Assembly (NCBI GenBank): GCA_013425425.1
Contig: JACCLJ010000053.1
Coordinates: forward strand, 1 to 49,852
Length of the DNA: 49,852 bases
Source of the DNA: Microcaldota archaeon
Lineage (GTDB): Archaea > Micrarchaeota > Micrarchaeia > Anstonellales > Bilamarchaeaceae
Direction: 5' to 3'
Made by a program: the position numbers and the translations under genes. The notes beneath the pieces are model-generated. The model made no database searches, was not told the origin of the DNA, and saw only the letters and a program-made list of their open reading frames with translations. Positions 41,800 through 49,770 of the stretch are shown here, in pieces (the stretch's first letter is position 1; the number at the start of each line of letters is the position of its first letter).

Positions 41800-42159
41800 C
41801 TACGGCATTTTCCGCATTATCTGGAAGTGCGGATGCAACACATCTCTTGTTCCCATGCTGGCATCGCAGCTGGAATCTACGGGCCTGTACTCCTGTTTCG
41901 GAATATCCGCGGTTCTTGCTATTCCCACTGGGCTTCTTACTGCCATCCGTCCGGAATACATCCTCCGGGTATAGCTCTTTACGAGGCTGCTGATGCTCGA
42001 ACTTTCTGACAAAACCGGCCTGATGTTTCTCTCCTGCCCGCCCAGGCCCTTTCCTGCGTATTTGTCAAAAATATTATTCAGAACAGAAGCCGGACTCGTG
42101 GATACGACTGCATCCCTCATCCGCTGGAGTTCAAATTCCATTTTTGCCATTCTGTTCAT
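41800..42159 (-). CDS. Small protein of unknown function
   Basis: 119 residues, starting MNRMAKMEFELQRMRDAV, basic and without membrane segments. No family is recognised. The minus-strand frame is chosen over a competing plus-strand frame of similar size because TTTATAAAC lies about 26 nt before this ATG, matching a leaderless archaeal start, whereas the plus-strand frame has no such signal and starts inside the thermosome promoter region. It is upstream of and co-directional with the thermosome gene, separated by 143 nt. Confidence 0.5.
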   Translation of the reverse strand: MNRMAKMEFELQRMRDAVVSTSPASVLNNIFDKYAGKGLGGQERNIRPVLSESSSISSLVKSYTRRMYSGRMAVRSPVGIARTADIPKQEYRPVDSSCDASMGTRDVLHPHFQIMRKMP

Positions 42160-42182
42160 GTTATTATATATGTCTGAAACTG

Positions 42183-42191
42183 TTTATAAAT
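42183..42191 (-). promoter_or_regulatory. TATA box of the 119-residue protein gene
   Basis: Reads TTTATAAAC on the minus strand, centred about 28 nt before the ATG whose first base is 42159. This spacing predicts a leaderless message and selects that start codon. Confidence 0.5.
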
Positions 42192-42241
42192 GTTGTGGTT
42201 TAAGGTGGAACTGAATGTTAAAATAGAAAAAGAAAATATTA

Positions 42242-42403
42242 TGCAGGGGGAAGGATTTGAACCTTCGAAGGCACTAAGCCACAGGATTTCACGAGAGCAT
42301 GAGGAAGACCTCACGGCTTTTCGTTAACGTTTTGCCATCGGAAAAACCGAAGACAAAAGGTTACTTAAGTCCTGCACATTTGACCGGGCTTTGTTACCCC
42401 TGC
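42242..42403 (-). tRNA. tRNA-Leu(UAA) with anticodon-loop intron
   Basis: On the minus strand: acceptor GCAGGGG pairs with CCCCTGC, discriminator A at 42242; the 3-bp D stem ACA/TGT encloses AAGCCCGGTCAAA; anticodon stem CAGGA/TCCTG; long variable arm GGC-TTAGT-GCC, typical of class II tRNA-Leu; T arm GAAGG-TTCAAAT-CCTTC. The anticodon loop before the intron reads CTTAAG, giving anticodon TAA after a U33. The exons (42403-42364 and 42287-42242, 86 nt) are interrupted by 76 nt (42363-42288) at the canonical 37/38 site. The exact junction is inferred from the mature loop; I could not fit a clean bulge-helix-bulge by eye. CCA is not encoded. Confidence 0.87.
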
Positions 42404-42478
42404 AAGAAGGGCTACCCGTGCTTCTCGTATGTGCCCTATCTTTGTACCCACCTGAGAAAGAACCCAGATGACTATAAT

Positions 42479-42688
42479 CGCCGAGGGCAGGATTTTCATG
42501 CGTTTTAGCATGCCCGTTTTTGGGCGCTTTTTACTAAAAAGCGCAATTTGAACCTGCAATCCCAGAGGGATCGGTTTTCCCGTTATCCGGTTCGAGATTC
42601 GTCCAGTTAATTGTCCGACGCACTACCGGATTGCACGCGAACCGCGGGCAAATTTCGAACGCAGTTCGATGCTTTATGCGACCTCGGC
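42479..42688 (-). tRNA. Candidate tRNA gene with multiple interruptions (anticodon unresolved)
   Basis: Within the 393-base stretch without protein genes (42404-42796). On the minus strand GCCGAGG (42688-42682) can pair with CCTCGGC (42486-42480) as an acceptor stem, leaving discriminator G at 42479. T-stem halves are GCAGG (42557-42553), followed by TTCAAAT, and CCTGC (42491-42487); ~55 nt lie between, placing an intron inside the T loop. A D arm GTGC-AATCCGGTA-GTGC (42636-42620) fits with two G-U pairs and GG at 18-19, then G and TCGGA. About 44 nt separate acceptor and D arm, and an extra ~39 nt occur around the anticodon. G73 and 'GTCGGAC' suggest Asn or Lys class, but no U33-anticodon could be fixed. 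Confidence 0.45.
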
Positions 42689-42796
42689 GAATGGATATGA
42701 GACGAGGGATTTGGCCAAAGCCAAAACGACCTCGGCGCATAAGCTATAGAACACACGAACAAATATTTTAAAACATCATCGGAGATAACCCCACCC

Positions 42797-43201
42797 ATGC
42801 ACGAATCAGCCGCCCTCACAAACAGCCTTGCCAACGAAGACTGGCAATCACTGGCGCATCTTCTTATGACGGTAGACACGGGGCTGAACGGGGCGAGGAA
42901 CATAAAACGGCTCAGAAAAAAAGTCGGGCTTGTGAGGCACATCCTGCACGGTTTCATGTCCGGCATGGATGGTTCGGAATATCTCGACCTCTCCTTTCTC
43001 GTGGGAAGCATAAAAACAATCGAGCATCTTGAAAGGGATTTTGATACGCACGGCATAAGGGAAAGGGAGTTCTTGATTTTCCTTAAGCTTCTCCTGTATA
43101 AATTCGAAAGGCAGAAGCTGGTTGCCAAGAAGCCGATGGAAAGGCGGATCGAGCTGATAAAGCTGAAGGGGGCCATTGAACGTGGAAACGATTTACAGTA
43201 A
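42797..43201 (+). CDS. Small helical protein of unknown function
   Basis: 134 residues, basic and alpha-helical (LTNSLANEDWQSLAHLLMTV; FLIFLKLLLYKFERQKLVAKK). No family or membrane segment is recognised. TATTTTAAAA at about 42763-42772 lies 25-30 nt before the ATG, giving a promoter; GGAG at 42780-42783 is too far away to be a ribosome-binding site. The end overlaps the start of the cupin glucose-6-phosphate isomerase gene by ~20 nt, so the two are co-translated. Confidence 0.7.
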   Translation: MHESAALTNSLANEDWQSLAHLLMTVDTGLNGARNIKRLRKKVGLVRHILHGFMSGMDGSEYLDLSFLVGSIKTIEHLERDFDTHGIREREFLIFLKLLLYKFERQKLVAKKPMERRIELIKLKGAIERGNDLQ

Positions 43202-43895
43202 TCCGCTGCACATAGAGCTTTCCGGCCCGAAACTCTTTGTGGACGGCAGGGACCATGCTCCGTCCGTAAGGAAGCTTTCCGAGCTGGGGGACGTCATGCT
43301 TAATGACATCGAAGTGGAAAAGCACGGCGACATAATAATGTATTACATGTTCAGGAACATCGATGGAAAAAACGGCCTGCGCTACGACATCACTTTAATC
43401 CCGGGCAAAAAAATCATGGGGGAGTGCGCAAAGACCTACGGCCACTGCCATCCGATTGCGGAAGGCAAACTAACCTATCCGGAAATATACCAGGTGCTTG
43501 AAGGAAACGCCGTTTTCATACTGCAGACGGAATCAAGGAGCAAGGGAACGGACGTTTCGGTCATCGATGCGAAGAAGGGAGACATCCTCCTCATCCCGCC
43601 GAACCACTGCCACGTTTCCATAAATCCCGGCAATGAAAAGCTCCTGCTGGGGAATCTCGTCGCTGATGATTTCGAATCCGATTACAGGATTTTCAAAACG
43701 AACCGCGGAGCCGCATACTATTATATGGAAAACGGCGCGCTTGTCCACAACACGAATTATTTCATAGGCAAAATGGAACGGATACGGCCGAAAGAGATGA
43801 ACGGCAGATACGGCTTCAGCTGCACGGATATCCTCCGCGAATTCCACAGCAATCCCGGAAAATTCGAATTCCTGAAAAAACCGTCTCTTCTATAG
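43182..43895 (+). CDS. pgiA: Cupin-type glucose-6-phosphate isomerase
   Basis: 237-residue archaeal PGI of the cupin superfamily, converting glucose-6-P and fructose-6-P; unrelated to the bacterial enzyme. The metal site is in KTYGHCHPIAEGKLTYPEIYQVLEG (two His and a Glu, fourth ligand His in PPNHCHVSINPG). TLIPGKKIMGE and LGNLVADDFESDYRIF are also typical. Two starts are possible: GTG at 43182, with GAAGGGGG ending 9 nt upstream, or TTG at 43176, too close to that site; I chose GTG. The 3' end overlaps convergent alaS by 6 nt. Confidence 0.93.
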   Translation: METIYSNPLHIELSGPKLFVDGRDHAPSVRKLSELGDVMLNDIEVEKHGDIIMYYMFRNIDGKNGLRYDITLIPGKKIMGECAKTYGHCHPIAEGKLTYPEIYQVLEGNAVFILQTESRSKGTDVSVIDAKKGDILLIPPNHCHVSINPGNEKLLLGNLVADDFESDYRIFKTNRGAAYYYMENGALVHNTNYFIGKMERIRPKEMNGRYGFSCTDILREFHSNPGKFEFLKKPSLL

Positions 43896-46613
43896 CCTGA
43901 ACAGCGATGCCTTCTTTACCTTGCCGGACGCGATCCTGTCGCTTCCGCCGCCGTTTCCGCCCAATTCCGCTATCGCCCTGGCCATCATGTCCTTTGCCTT
44001 ATACTGCGATTTGGCGCCGCAGACGCATACCGCGTCGCCCTGCTTGTTGATTATGCATGCTGCGCATTTTTCCTCTTTCCCGAGTTCCTGCGCGAGTTTC
44101 CTCAGAAGCTGGATATCGACGTCCACTATCTTCACGACCGGCTTTCCGGCCATGCATTCCATGGCAATGCTCTTCGCCTCGCTGGACATGACCAATTCGC
44201 CCAGCTCCTCCATCTTCTTTCTCTGCTGCTTCCATTCCGTGAAGAATCTTTCCACGCTCCTGACGAGCTCGGAATCGGAAACGCTCAGGGCGCCTGCAGC
44301 ATCCCGGATCATCCTGTCCCTCTCCTGCATATATTCCATAGCGACGTTGCCCGCCTTAAGCGTCAGCCTCTCAACGCCGTCCTGCACGCTTTCCCTCTTG
44401 ACGATTTTGAATGCGCCGATCTCGCCCGTGCTCCTTATCATGTGGTGCGTTCCGCCGCATGCCTCATGGTCGATGTCCCCCATGCTTACTATGCGGAGTT
44501 CCTTTCCCGGCACGACGCCGCCCTGGTAAAGCCTGAAGCCGTACTTCCCCTCCGCCTTGTTCCTTGGAAGGACTTCTATTTTTATCGGCATGTTCCTCAT
44601 TACGTATTCGTTGACCTTTTTCTCTATCCTTTCTATCTCCTCATTCGTTATTCGCCTGTAATGCGTGACATCCAGCTGGCCCTTGTGCTCGTCCTTGTAT
44701 GCGCCAGCCTGCCAGATGTGCTGCCCGAGGATCTCCCTGCACGCCGCATTGAGAAGATGAACGCATGTGTGGTGCCTCGTTATCGTTTTCCTCCTTTCCA
44801 TGTCCACATCGCATTTCACGTCCGCCCCCTTCCTGAATTTGGATGCATCCTTTACCTCGTGCAGGACGACGCCCGCAGCCTTCGACACATGGACGACCGG
44901 AACGCCGTTTATCGTTCCGCTGTCCGCAACCTGGCCTCCGCCTTCCGGATAGAACGCGCTGCTGTCGAGAACCACGTACCTGTCCTTTACGACCCCCAGA
45001 ACCTTCGCACCAAATTTTCCTGTTTCCTCATAATAAAGGAGCTTTGTCTTCGGGAATTCCGGAAGCTCTGAAACCAGCACTTTTTTCTTTTCCTCCTCCT
45101 TCCTGGTTTCTCCCTCCCCTGCCCTAACGAGCTCGTAGAAATTGCCCGGCATCTTCACCGAAACGCCGTTTTCCCTTGCAACCTCTATTATATATTCCGG
45201 GGGAATGCCATTGCTTTTATACATGACTATGAGTTCATCGCTGCCCACCGCACCTGCCGATTCCCTCTCCTTTTTGCTGACGGCGCCCATGTCCTTCTTG
45301 GCCCTGCTCACGAGGCCGGCGACTATGGTCCGCGCCTTTTCCTTTGTCGCGGCATATTTTTTCTTCTCCTCTTCCACGATGTCAATGGTGGTTCCGACAC
45401 CCTCCTTCAGATGCGGGAATATATAGTTCAGGTGCTCCGCATGGCCGTTTATTATTTCAGCATAATCCATTTCCAGCCCGTGCCTTTCTGAGAATCCGAA
45501 AACCCTCCTGAGAATCATCCTGAGATTATATCCGCCGCCTGAATTGCTCGGAAGCATGCCGTCCGTGACGGTGAAAAGCAGGGTGCAAAGATGGTCGGCG
45601 CTCGCATAAAGGGCCTGCAGCGGCTCCAGCGTTCCGAACAGCTCCTCCTTCGCCATGCCCAGCGATTTGGCAACGCGCTCCTTCTCGATCTCTATATCCT
45701 CCACCTCGTCTATATTCAGGCTCCCCGCTATCTTCGAGAATTTAAGCATGAGTTTCGGGTCGATTTCGATGCCGGCCTTTTTCTTCATCCTCTTTATGAC
45801 GTCGCCGAATACCGCATCATAGCTCATGAGGTCGCCGGACGTTATCCACGACAGCCTGCTCAGGCCGGCGCCCATGTCTATGACCTTGGTTTTGAGTTCC
45901 CTGTTTCCCGAAGGCGTGACTTCGTATTGCATGAAAACGCAGTTGCCAAGCTCAAGCCCGCGGACGAAATATTCCATCGAGGGGCCGAAATTCCCCCCGC
46001 CTGCCCAGACGTCCTCCTGGAAGACTATCTCCTTTTCAGGGATGCCCAGGGCCTTCAGGTAGCTCAGGTCGTGCTCTATCGCCTCGTTTTTCCAGTAGAA
46101 TAATCCGGTCTTTTTAGTGTTGAAGGAATGCTGCCCTATCATGACGAAATTCGTATAATGCGAACCGGTCACGCCGACATTGGCAAGGTCGGGAAAGCGT
46201 ATGCACGGCTGGGGGACTATCAGCGGGTTATGGGGCGGCTCGAGCTCGCCGTTGACGACATACGGCTGGAAATCGTTTATGCTCGCTATCGTGAAATACA
46301 AATCGTCCCTCCATCTCGCAACCGTCGGATACGGCTTAACGTATCCATGGCCGTTGGAGGTGAAATACTTCTCTATGAGCTTCCACGTGTCTATATAGCC
46401 GAGCTTTTTCTTTACGGGAGTATCCCCTATGAACTGGAAGCCTATGCATCCGGCATCCGCGCAGAGTTGCCGCGGTTCGATACTCCAGAACATCCTCCCG
46501 CATTTGCCGCACTTCTGCCTTTTGTAGCCCCTGCTGACAAGCGCTTCGAGCAGGTAGTGCTTTTTCCAGTCTTCGGAGAATTTCTTCCTGAGCTCTTTCT
46601 TATCGACATCCAT
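43890..46613 (-). CDS. alaS: Alanyl-tRNA synthetase, archaeal type
   Basis: 907-residue class II AlaRS. It opens with the archaeal zinc site CGKCGRMFWSIEPRQLCADAGC, then the aminoacylation core (YFTSNGHGYVKPYPTVARWRDDLYF; VGVTGSHYTNFVMIGQHSF). The editing domain has RHHTCVHLLNAACREILG (HxxxH) and CGGTHHMIRSTGEIG, which carries the other zinc ligands. The C-Ala domain with oligomerisation helix follows, ending near GGGSDRIASGKVKK, the DHHA1 signature. Full length for archaea. The gene starts 9 nt after the stop of a HEPN-like protein on the same strand, so they are co-transcribed. Confidence 0.96.
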   Translation of the reverse strand: MDVDKKELRKKFSEDWKKHYLLEALVSRGYKRQKCGKCGRMFWSIEPRQLCADAGCIGFQFIGDTPVKKKLGYIDTWKLIEKYFTSNGHGYVKPYPTVARWRDDLYFTIASINDFQPYVVNGELEPPHNPLIVPQPCIRFPDLANVGVTGSHYTNFVMIGQHSFNTKKTGLFYWKNEAIEHDLSYLKALGIPEKEIVFQEDVWAGGGNFGPSMEYFVRGLELGNCVFMQYEVTPSGNRELKTKVIDMGAGLSRLSWITSGDLMSYDAVFGDVIKRMKKKAGIEIDPKLMLKFSKIAGSLNIDEVEDIEIEKERVAKSLGMAKEELFGTLEPLQALYASADHLCTLLFTVTDGMLPSNSGGGYNLRMILRRVFGFSERHGLEMDYAEIINGHAEHLNYIFPHLKEGVGTTIDIVEEEKKKYAATKEKARTIVAGLVSRAKKDMGAVSKKERESAGAVGSDELIVMYKSNGIPPEYIIEVARENGVSVKMPGNFYELVRAGEGETRKEEEKKKVLVSELPEFPKTKLLYYEETGKFGAKVLGVVKDRYVVLDSSAFYPEGGGQVADSGTINGVPVVHVSKAAGVVLHEVKDASKFRKGADVKCDVDMERRKTITRHHTCVHLLNAACREILGQHIWQAGAYKDEHKGQLDVTHYRRITNEEIERIEKKVNEYVMRNMPIKIEVLPRNKAEGKYGFRLYQGGVVPGKELRIVSMGDIDHEACGGTHHMIRSTGEIGAFKIVKRESVQDGVERLTLKAGNVAMEYMQERDRMIRDAAGALSVSDSELVRSVERFFTEWKQQRKKMEELGELVMSSEAKSIAMECMAGKPVVKIVDVDIQLLRKLAQELGKEEKCAACIINKQGDAVCVCGAKSQYKAKDMMARAIAELGGNGGGSDRIASGKVKKASLFRL

Positions 46614-46622
46614 TGTGATTCC

Positions 46623-47111
46623 TCATCCCTTTCGTGCACTCGCCCATGCAGGCACCATGCCCGACATCACTATCGTTCTTGCCGATTCTATGAAAACCTC
46701 TGCGAGCGACAGGGCCTTCCTTGCCCCCAGTTCGGCCTCCATCTCTTTTTTCCTGCCAAGCCCGAGTGCCTCCGCAATGCGCGCTATCGCCCCCCTGTTT
46801 TCCGGAGAGTCCATATCCACGCTCTTCCATTCCCTGACGAGCTGGGCCCTTCCGTACTTCTTTTCCATGAACCCGTAGGCGCCTTCCGGGGTATTCGCAA
46901 CATATCCGTCATTGTACATTATGGCCGCGGCGGCCATCATTATGGCGTTTTTAGAATCGCCATAGGCGTCTTCATATCTTTTTTCGCCTATCTCGCTTTT
47001 TGCCGCCTCCAGCAGGTTAAGCGCGGCTTCCAGTGCGAAAACGGCCTGCGACGGTTCAGGGGTTATCCTGATGGTGCCGATTATTGTTTGTTCCGTGCTC
47101 TCAGCAGGCAT
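46623..47111 (-). CDS. HEPN-like protein
   Basis: 162-residue helical protein. Residues ~20-90 (ALNLLEAAKSEIGEKRYEDAYGDSKNAIMMAAAAIMYNDGY) have the four-helix HEPN layout with A-N-LL-AA, YEDAY and the following K/N-A. The usual catalytic Rx4-6H motif is not obvious, so nuclease activity is uncertain. No nucleotidyltransferase (MNT) partner lies next to it, unlike HEPN-MNT toxin-antitoxin pairs. It precedes alaS by 9 nt and follows another small gene by 61 nt. A housekeeping RNA-related role is possible. Confidence 0.7.
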   Translation of the reverse strand: MPAESTEQTIIGTIRITPEPSQAVFALEAALNLLEAAKSEIGEKRYEDAYGDSKNAIMMAAAAIMYNDGYVANTPEGAYGFMEKKYGRAQLVREWKSVDMDSPENRGAIARIAEALGLGRKKEMEAELGARKALSLAEVFIESARTIVMSGMVPAWASARKG

Positions 47112-47172
47112 GAAGAGCTTTTCAACGATAACGCTTTTAACTGCTTTTATGCTTTTTCGGCCCTGTCTTTTC

Positions 47173-47442
47173 CTACTCGCGTATCGCTTTGAGAATCTGA
47201 TAAAACCTGCTTCCTATGGGCGTCTGGCATTCTGCGAGCTTGTCCGCATTCGCAGCGATTTTGAGGTGCATGTCCGCGTCGCCTGGCTTGAAATACGCCG
47301 ATTCGGATTTCCTTGCCGCGTTCTCGGCCATTCTTGACAGCGTTTCAACAGGGTGGTAAGCCGGTTTTTCAATCCTTTCCGGAAGCTCCACTTCCTTCGC
47401 CGGTTTTTCGTATTTTTTCTCCGCGATTAAGCCCTCTTTCAT
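47173..47442 (-). CDS. Small protein, possibly HEPN-region accessory
   Basis: 89 residues, MKEGLIAEKKYEKPAKEVEL onward, with a helical C-terminal half (YHPVETLSRMAENAARKSESAYFKPGDADMHLKIAAN) that has the length of a degenerate HEPN or TPR-like helix pair. No family is assigned. The ATG at 47442 has GTGGT just upstream and lies downstream of TATTATATTA at ~47468-47480, so I prefer it to a GTG six codons earlier. It is the first gene of the minus-strand group leading to alaS. Confidence 0.65.
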   Translation of the reverse strand: MKEGLIAEKKYEKPAKEVELPERIEKPAYHPVETLSRMAENAARKSESAYFKPGDADMHLKIAANADKLAECQTPIGSRFYQILKAIRE

Positions 47443-47519
47443 ACTACCACATCTTTCCACTTACGATAATATAATATGGAGAGAACTCTTTATAAACCTA
47501 CCTACGGCTATTTATCGTC

Positions 47520-48023
47520 ATGGGGGAGTTCGAGAGGGCCAGAAATCTCATATCCGCCGGGAAATACGACGAAGCCGGCAGGCTGCTTAACCGCCTTATA
47601 AGCGAGGACAGGGAAAACGACCGGCTGTGGTACCTCCTGGCAATCCTCGCCGTCAAGCTCAAAAACCACGAAACCGCGCAGGAATATCTTGAACGGGCGG
47701 TTTCTCTAAGCAAAAAGCCCGAATACCTCTGGCTGCGCGGCATGGCCTACATGGAGCTTCTCGAAATAGACGAGGCAATACGGGCGTTCAGGGAGCTTCT
47801 GGAAGTCAATCCAAGCAGCGTGGAAGGGAATTTTTTCCTTGCGGTGTGCTACCTCCTTGTAGACGACCCCCAGAGCGAGCGTTTCATGAAAAAAGCGTAT
47901 TCGCTGGACAAAAAGAAGACAAGGCAGCTTCTGGGCAATTTTTTCGAGGCTTTCGTCAGCAAATCCCCGGAAACGAGGCGCACCCTGAAGGCGAAGATAG
48001 AAAAAGAACTCGCTTCCCTCTGA
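47520..48023 (+). CDS. Tetratricopeptide repeat protein
   Basis: 167 residues, built of about four TPR units: FERARNLISAGKYDEAGRLL, NDRLWYLLAILAVKLKNHET, PEYLWLRGMAYMELLEIDEA and SSVEGNFFLAVCYLLVDDPQ. It has no signal peptide, so is a cytosolic scaffold with unknown partner. CTTTATAAAC at ~47490-47499 is its TATA box, about 25 nt before the ATG, giving a leaderless transcript. The stop abuts the stop of the convergent coiled-coil gene. Confidence 0.85.
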   Translation: MGEFERARNLISAGKYDEAGRLLNRLISEDRENDRLWYLLAILAVKLKNHETAQEYLERAVSLSKKPEYLWLRGMAYMELLEIDEAIRAFRELLEVNPSSVEGNFFLAVCYLLVDDPQSERFMKKAYSLDKKKTRQLLGNFFEAFVSKSPETRRTLKAKIEKELASL

Positions 48024-48926
48024 TCAGGAAATCCGTTTCCTCATCCTCTCAAGCCACACCTTCTCGCGTATCCTTCTTATCGGTATACCCTCGGCAATCT
48101 CCTTCATCGGGTCCTTTTTTCCCAGGGACCATCCCTTGCTCTTTTTCAATGCGGAAACGAAATCCGGGTTCGTAAGAAGGATGTGCTTTATCATCTTTTC
48201 GGCATGGCTCTTCTCGCTCCCGAGCGCCTCAAGATTCTTCTTCGCGGAATATTCCGCGGAAGTCCCGCGCCCCTTCGCCGCTTCGTATGCCTTCGTCTTT
48301 TCAACCACCGCAAGCTCGAGCATCCTCTTTTTTCCGAGAAGCGCGTTCAGCGGCCCTGCGGCAAGCTGGCTGTTTATCAGCACCATCCATCCCTTTTTCC
48401 TCTTCTCCGCATCCGCGCGCCCGACTATCTCCTCCGCCTCTTCCTTGTCGACCGTGCCCTTTACCGCATCCTTCAATATCGTGTAGGTGGCGCCGAGCTG
48501 TTTCCCGCTTATCGTTCCCGTCCACCTGTGCAGGAATTTTTTTGCATCCCTGAGCTGCCTCCTCTCCATGCGTATGATGTTCAGTTTTTCCCGGGCTTCC
48601 TTGTCGCCCAGCTGCTTCAGATTCTCGAAAAGAAATGATTTTTTCCTCATTATCGCGCCTATGCTTTCGTCCTCCATGAAAATTTCCAGAAGCTCGGGAA
48701 AATATTTCTTCAGGTGCCTCAGCTCATCCACATTTTCGTAAAGCGTCTCGACGATTTCCGTTTTTTTCCTGCGTATCCCGCTCCTGACCTGCTCCATTTC
48801 CTCCCTTATCTGCTTGTCGTACACCTCGCGGTATTCCCTGCTCAGCTCCCGCAGCCTCTTTTTTTTCTGCGAGAGGAACGCGGCGGATTCCTCAAGATAC
48901 TCGACGAGCAGTGGGTCTTCCGGCAT
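48024..48926 (-). CDS. Helical coiled-coil protein of unknown function
   Basis: 300-residue basic, helical cytosolic protein. Residues ~15-110 are heptad-rich (LSQKKKRLRELSREYREVYD), and later EAEEIVGRADAEKRKKGWMVL and NLEALGSEKSHAEKMIKHILL continue the pattern. No domain is recognised. It begins one base after the stop of endonuclease IV on the same strand, so the two are co-transcribed, with nothing else to indicate function. Confidence 0.75.
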   Translation of the reverse strand: MPEDPLLVEYLEESAAFLSQKKKRLRELSREYREVYDKQIREEMEQVRSGIRRKKTEIVETLYENVDELRHLKKYFPELLEIFMEDESIGAIMRKKSFLFENLKQLGDKEAREKLNIIRMERRQLRDAKKFLHRWTGTISGKQLGATYTILKDAVKGTVDKEEAEEIVGRADAEKRKKGWMVLINSQLAAGPLNALLGKKRMLELAVVEKTKAYEAAKGRGTSAEYSAKKNLEALGSEKSHAEKMIKHILLTNPDFVSALKKSKGWSLGKKDPMKEIAEGIPIRRIREKVWLERMRKRIS

Positions 48927-48927
48927 C

Positions 48928-49770
48928 TCAAGGCCTCTTTTTCAGCAATGCGCGGTACTCCGCCTGCATCTTCAATGCGTCCAGGTCAAGCTTCGGGCTC
49001 TCGCATATTATCACGCCGGAATAGCCGTTTTCCGCAAGCACTTTCATCAGCGGCTTGAACGGCGGGACGTTTTTCGTTCCGAGCGGGATGTGGTTCCTCT
49101 CCCCCTTCCCGGTGTATTCTATCTCCGAAAAATGCGAATGGAAATGCTTCACATAATCGCCAAGCTGCTTCTCAAGCTTCGTAAAAATCACGCGATAATC
49201 GTTCTCACCCTTCAGCACGGCGTCCCCCCGCGCGTGCATGTGCGCGAAATCTATCACCGGCTCGACGAAATCCAGCTCCTGCGAAAGGCGTATCACTTCG
49301 TCGAATCCACCGAACTGGGAGCGCTTCCCGACGGTTTCCGCGCCGAGCGCGATTTTTATCCCCTCGCCGTGTATCTTCTCCCACGCACCCCGCAGGCTTC
49401 TCTTCGCAATCTCGTACGCCTCCTCTTTCGTCAGCTTCTGGTAATATCCCGGATGGAAAACCGTTATGCGCCCGCCTGCGGCATGGGTTATCTTCGCCGC
49501 TTCATAAATATTCCTCAGGGTGGTATCCTGCTTCTCCTTTATGACCGAGCAGAAATTCACAAAATATGGTGCGTGCGACGAGAGCGAGATGTCAAGCTTT
49601 TCGGCAACCTTGCCTATCTCAACGGCGTTCTTTGCCTTTAGCTTTACCCCCTGCACGAATTCCATTTCCATCGCTTCAAGGCCGAGCTCCCTGCAGCATT
49701 GCACGCCCTCAAGCGTGCTGTTTCCCTTGCATTGTATCGGTATTCCGGCAGGCCCGAATCTAATATTCAT
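48928..49770 (-). CDS. nfo: Endonuclease IV-like AP endonuclease
   Basis: 280-residue TIM-barrel AP endonuclease of the Nfo/APN1 family, cleaving the DNA backbone 5' of abasic sites in base excision repair. Metal-binding motifs in order: SSHAPYF, VFHPGYY, LGAETVG, VIDFAHMHARG, HFHSHFSE and IICESP. The N-terminal MNIRFGPAGIPIQCKG is typical of archaeal members. It is followed by a coiled-coil protein one base later. The 82 bases upstream to the window edge contain no further recognisable gene. Confidence 0.9.
   Translation of the reverse strand: MNIRFGPAGIPIQCKGNSTLEGVQCCRELGLEAMEMEFVQGVKLKAKNAVEIGKVAEKLDISLSSHAPYFVNFCSVIKEKQDTTLRNIYEAAKITHAAGGRITVFHPGYYQKLTKEEAYEIAKRSLRGAWEKIHGEGIKIALGAETVGKRSQFGGFDEVIRLSQELDFVEPVIDFAHMHARGDAVLKGENDYRVIFTKLEKQLGDYVKHFHSHFSEIEYTGKGERNHIPLGTKNVPPFKPLMKVLAENGYSGVIICESPKLDLDALKMQAEYRALLKKRP

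Noticed and set aside
41645..41974. 109-codon plus-strand frame next to the thermosome
   Set aside because: It starts in the thermosome promoter and opposes a minus-strand frame that has a correctly spaced TATA box.
42479..42688. Naming the second tRNA as Asn
   Set aside because: Discriminator G and TCGGAC fit Asn, but the loop reads CAATTAA without U33 and no exon junction gives GTT, so the isotype is left open.
42607..43176. 189-codon minus-strand frame
   Set aside because: It is antisense to the 134-residue protein and runs through the interrupted tRNA-like locus.
46623..47111. HEPN-MNT toxin-antitoxin system
   Set aside because: No nucleotidyltransferase gene is adjacent and the catalytic Rx4-6H motif is not evident.
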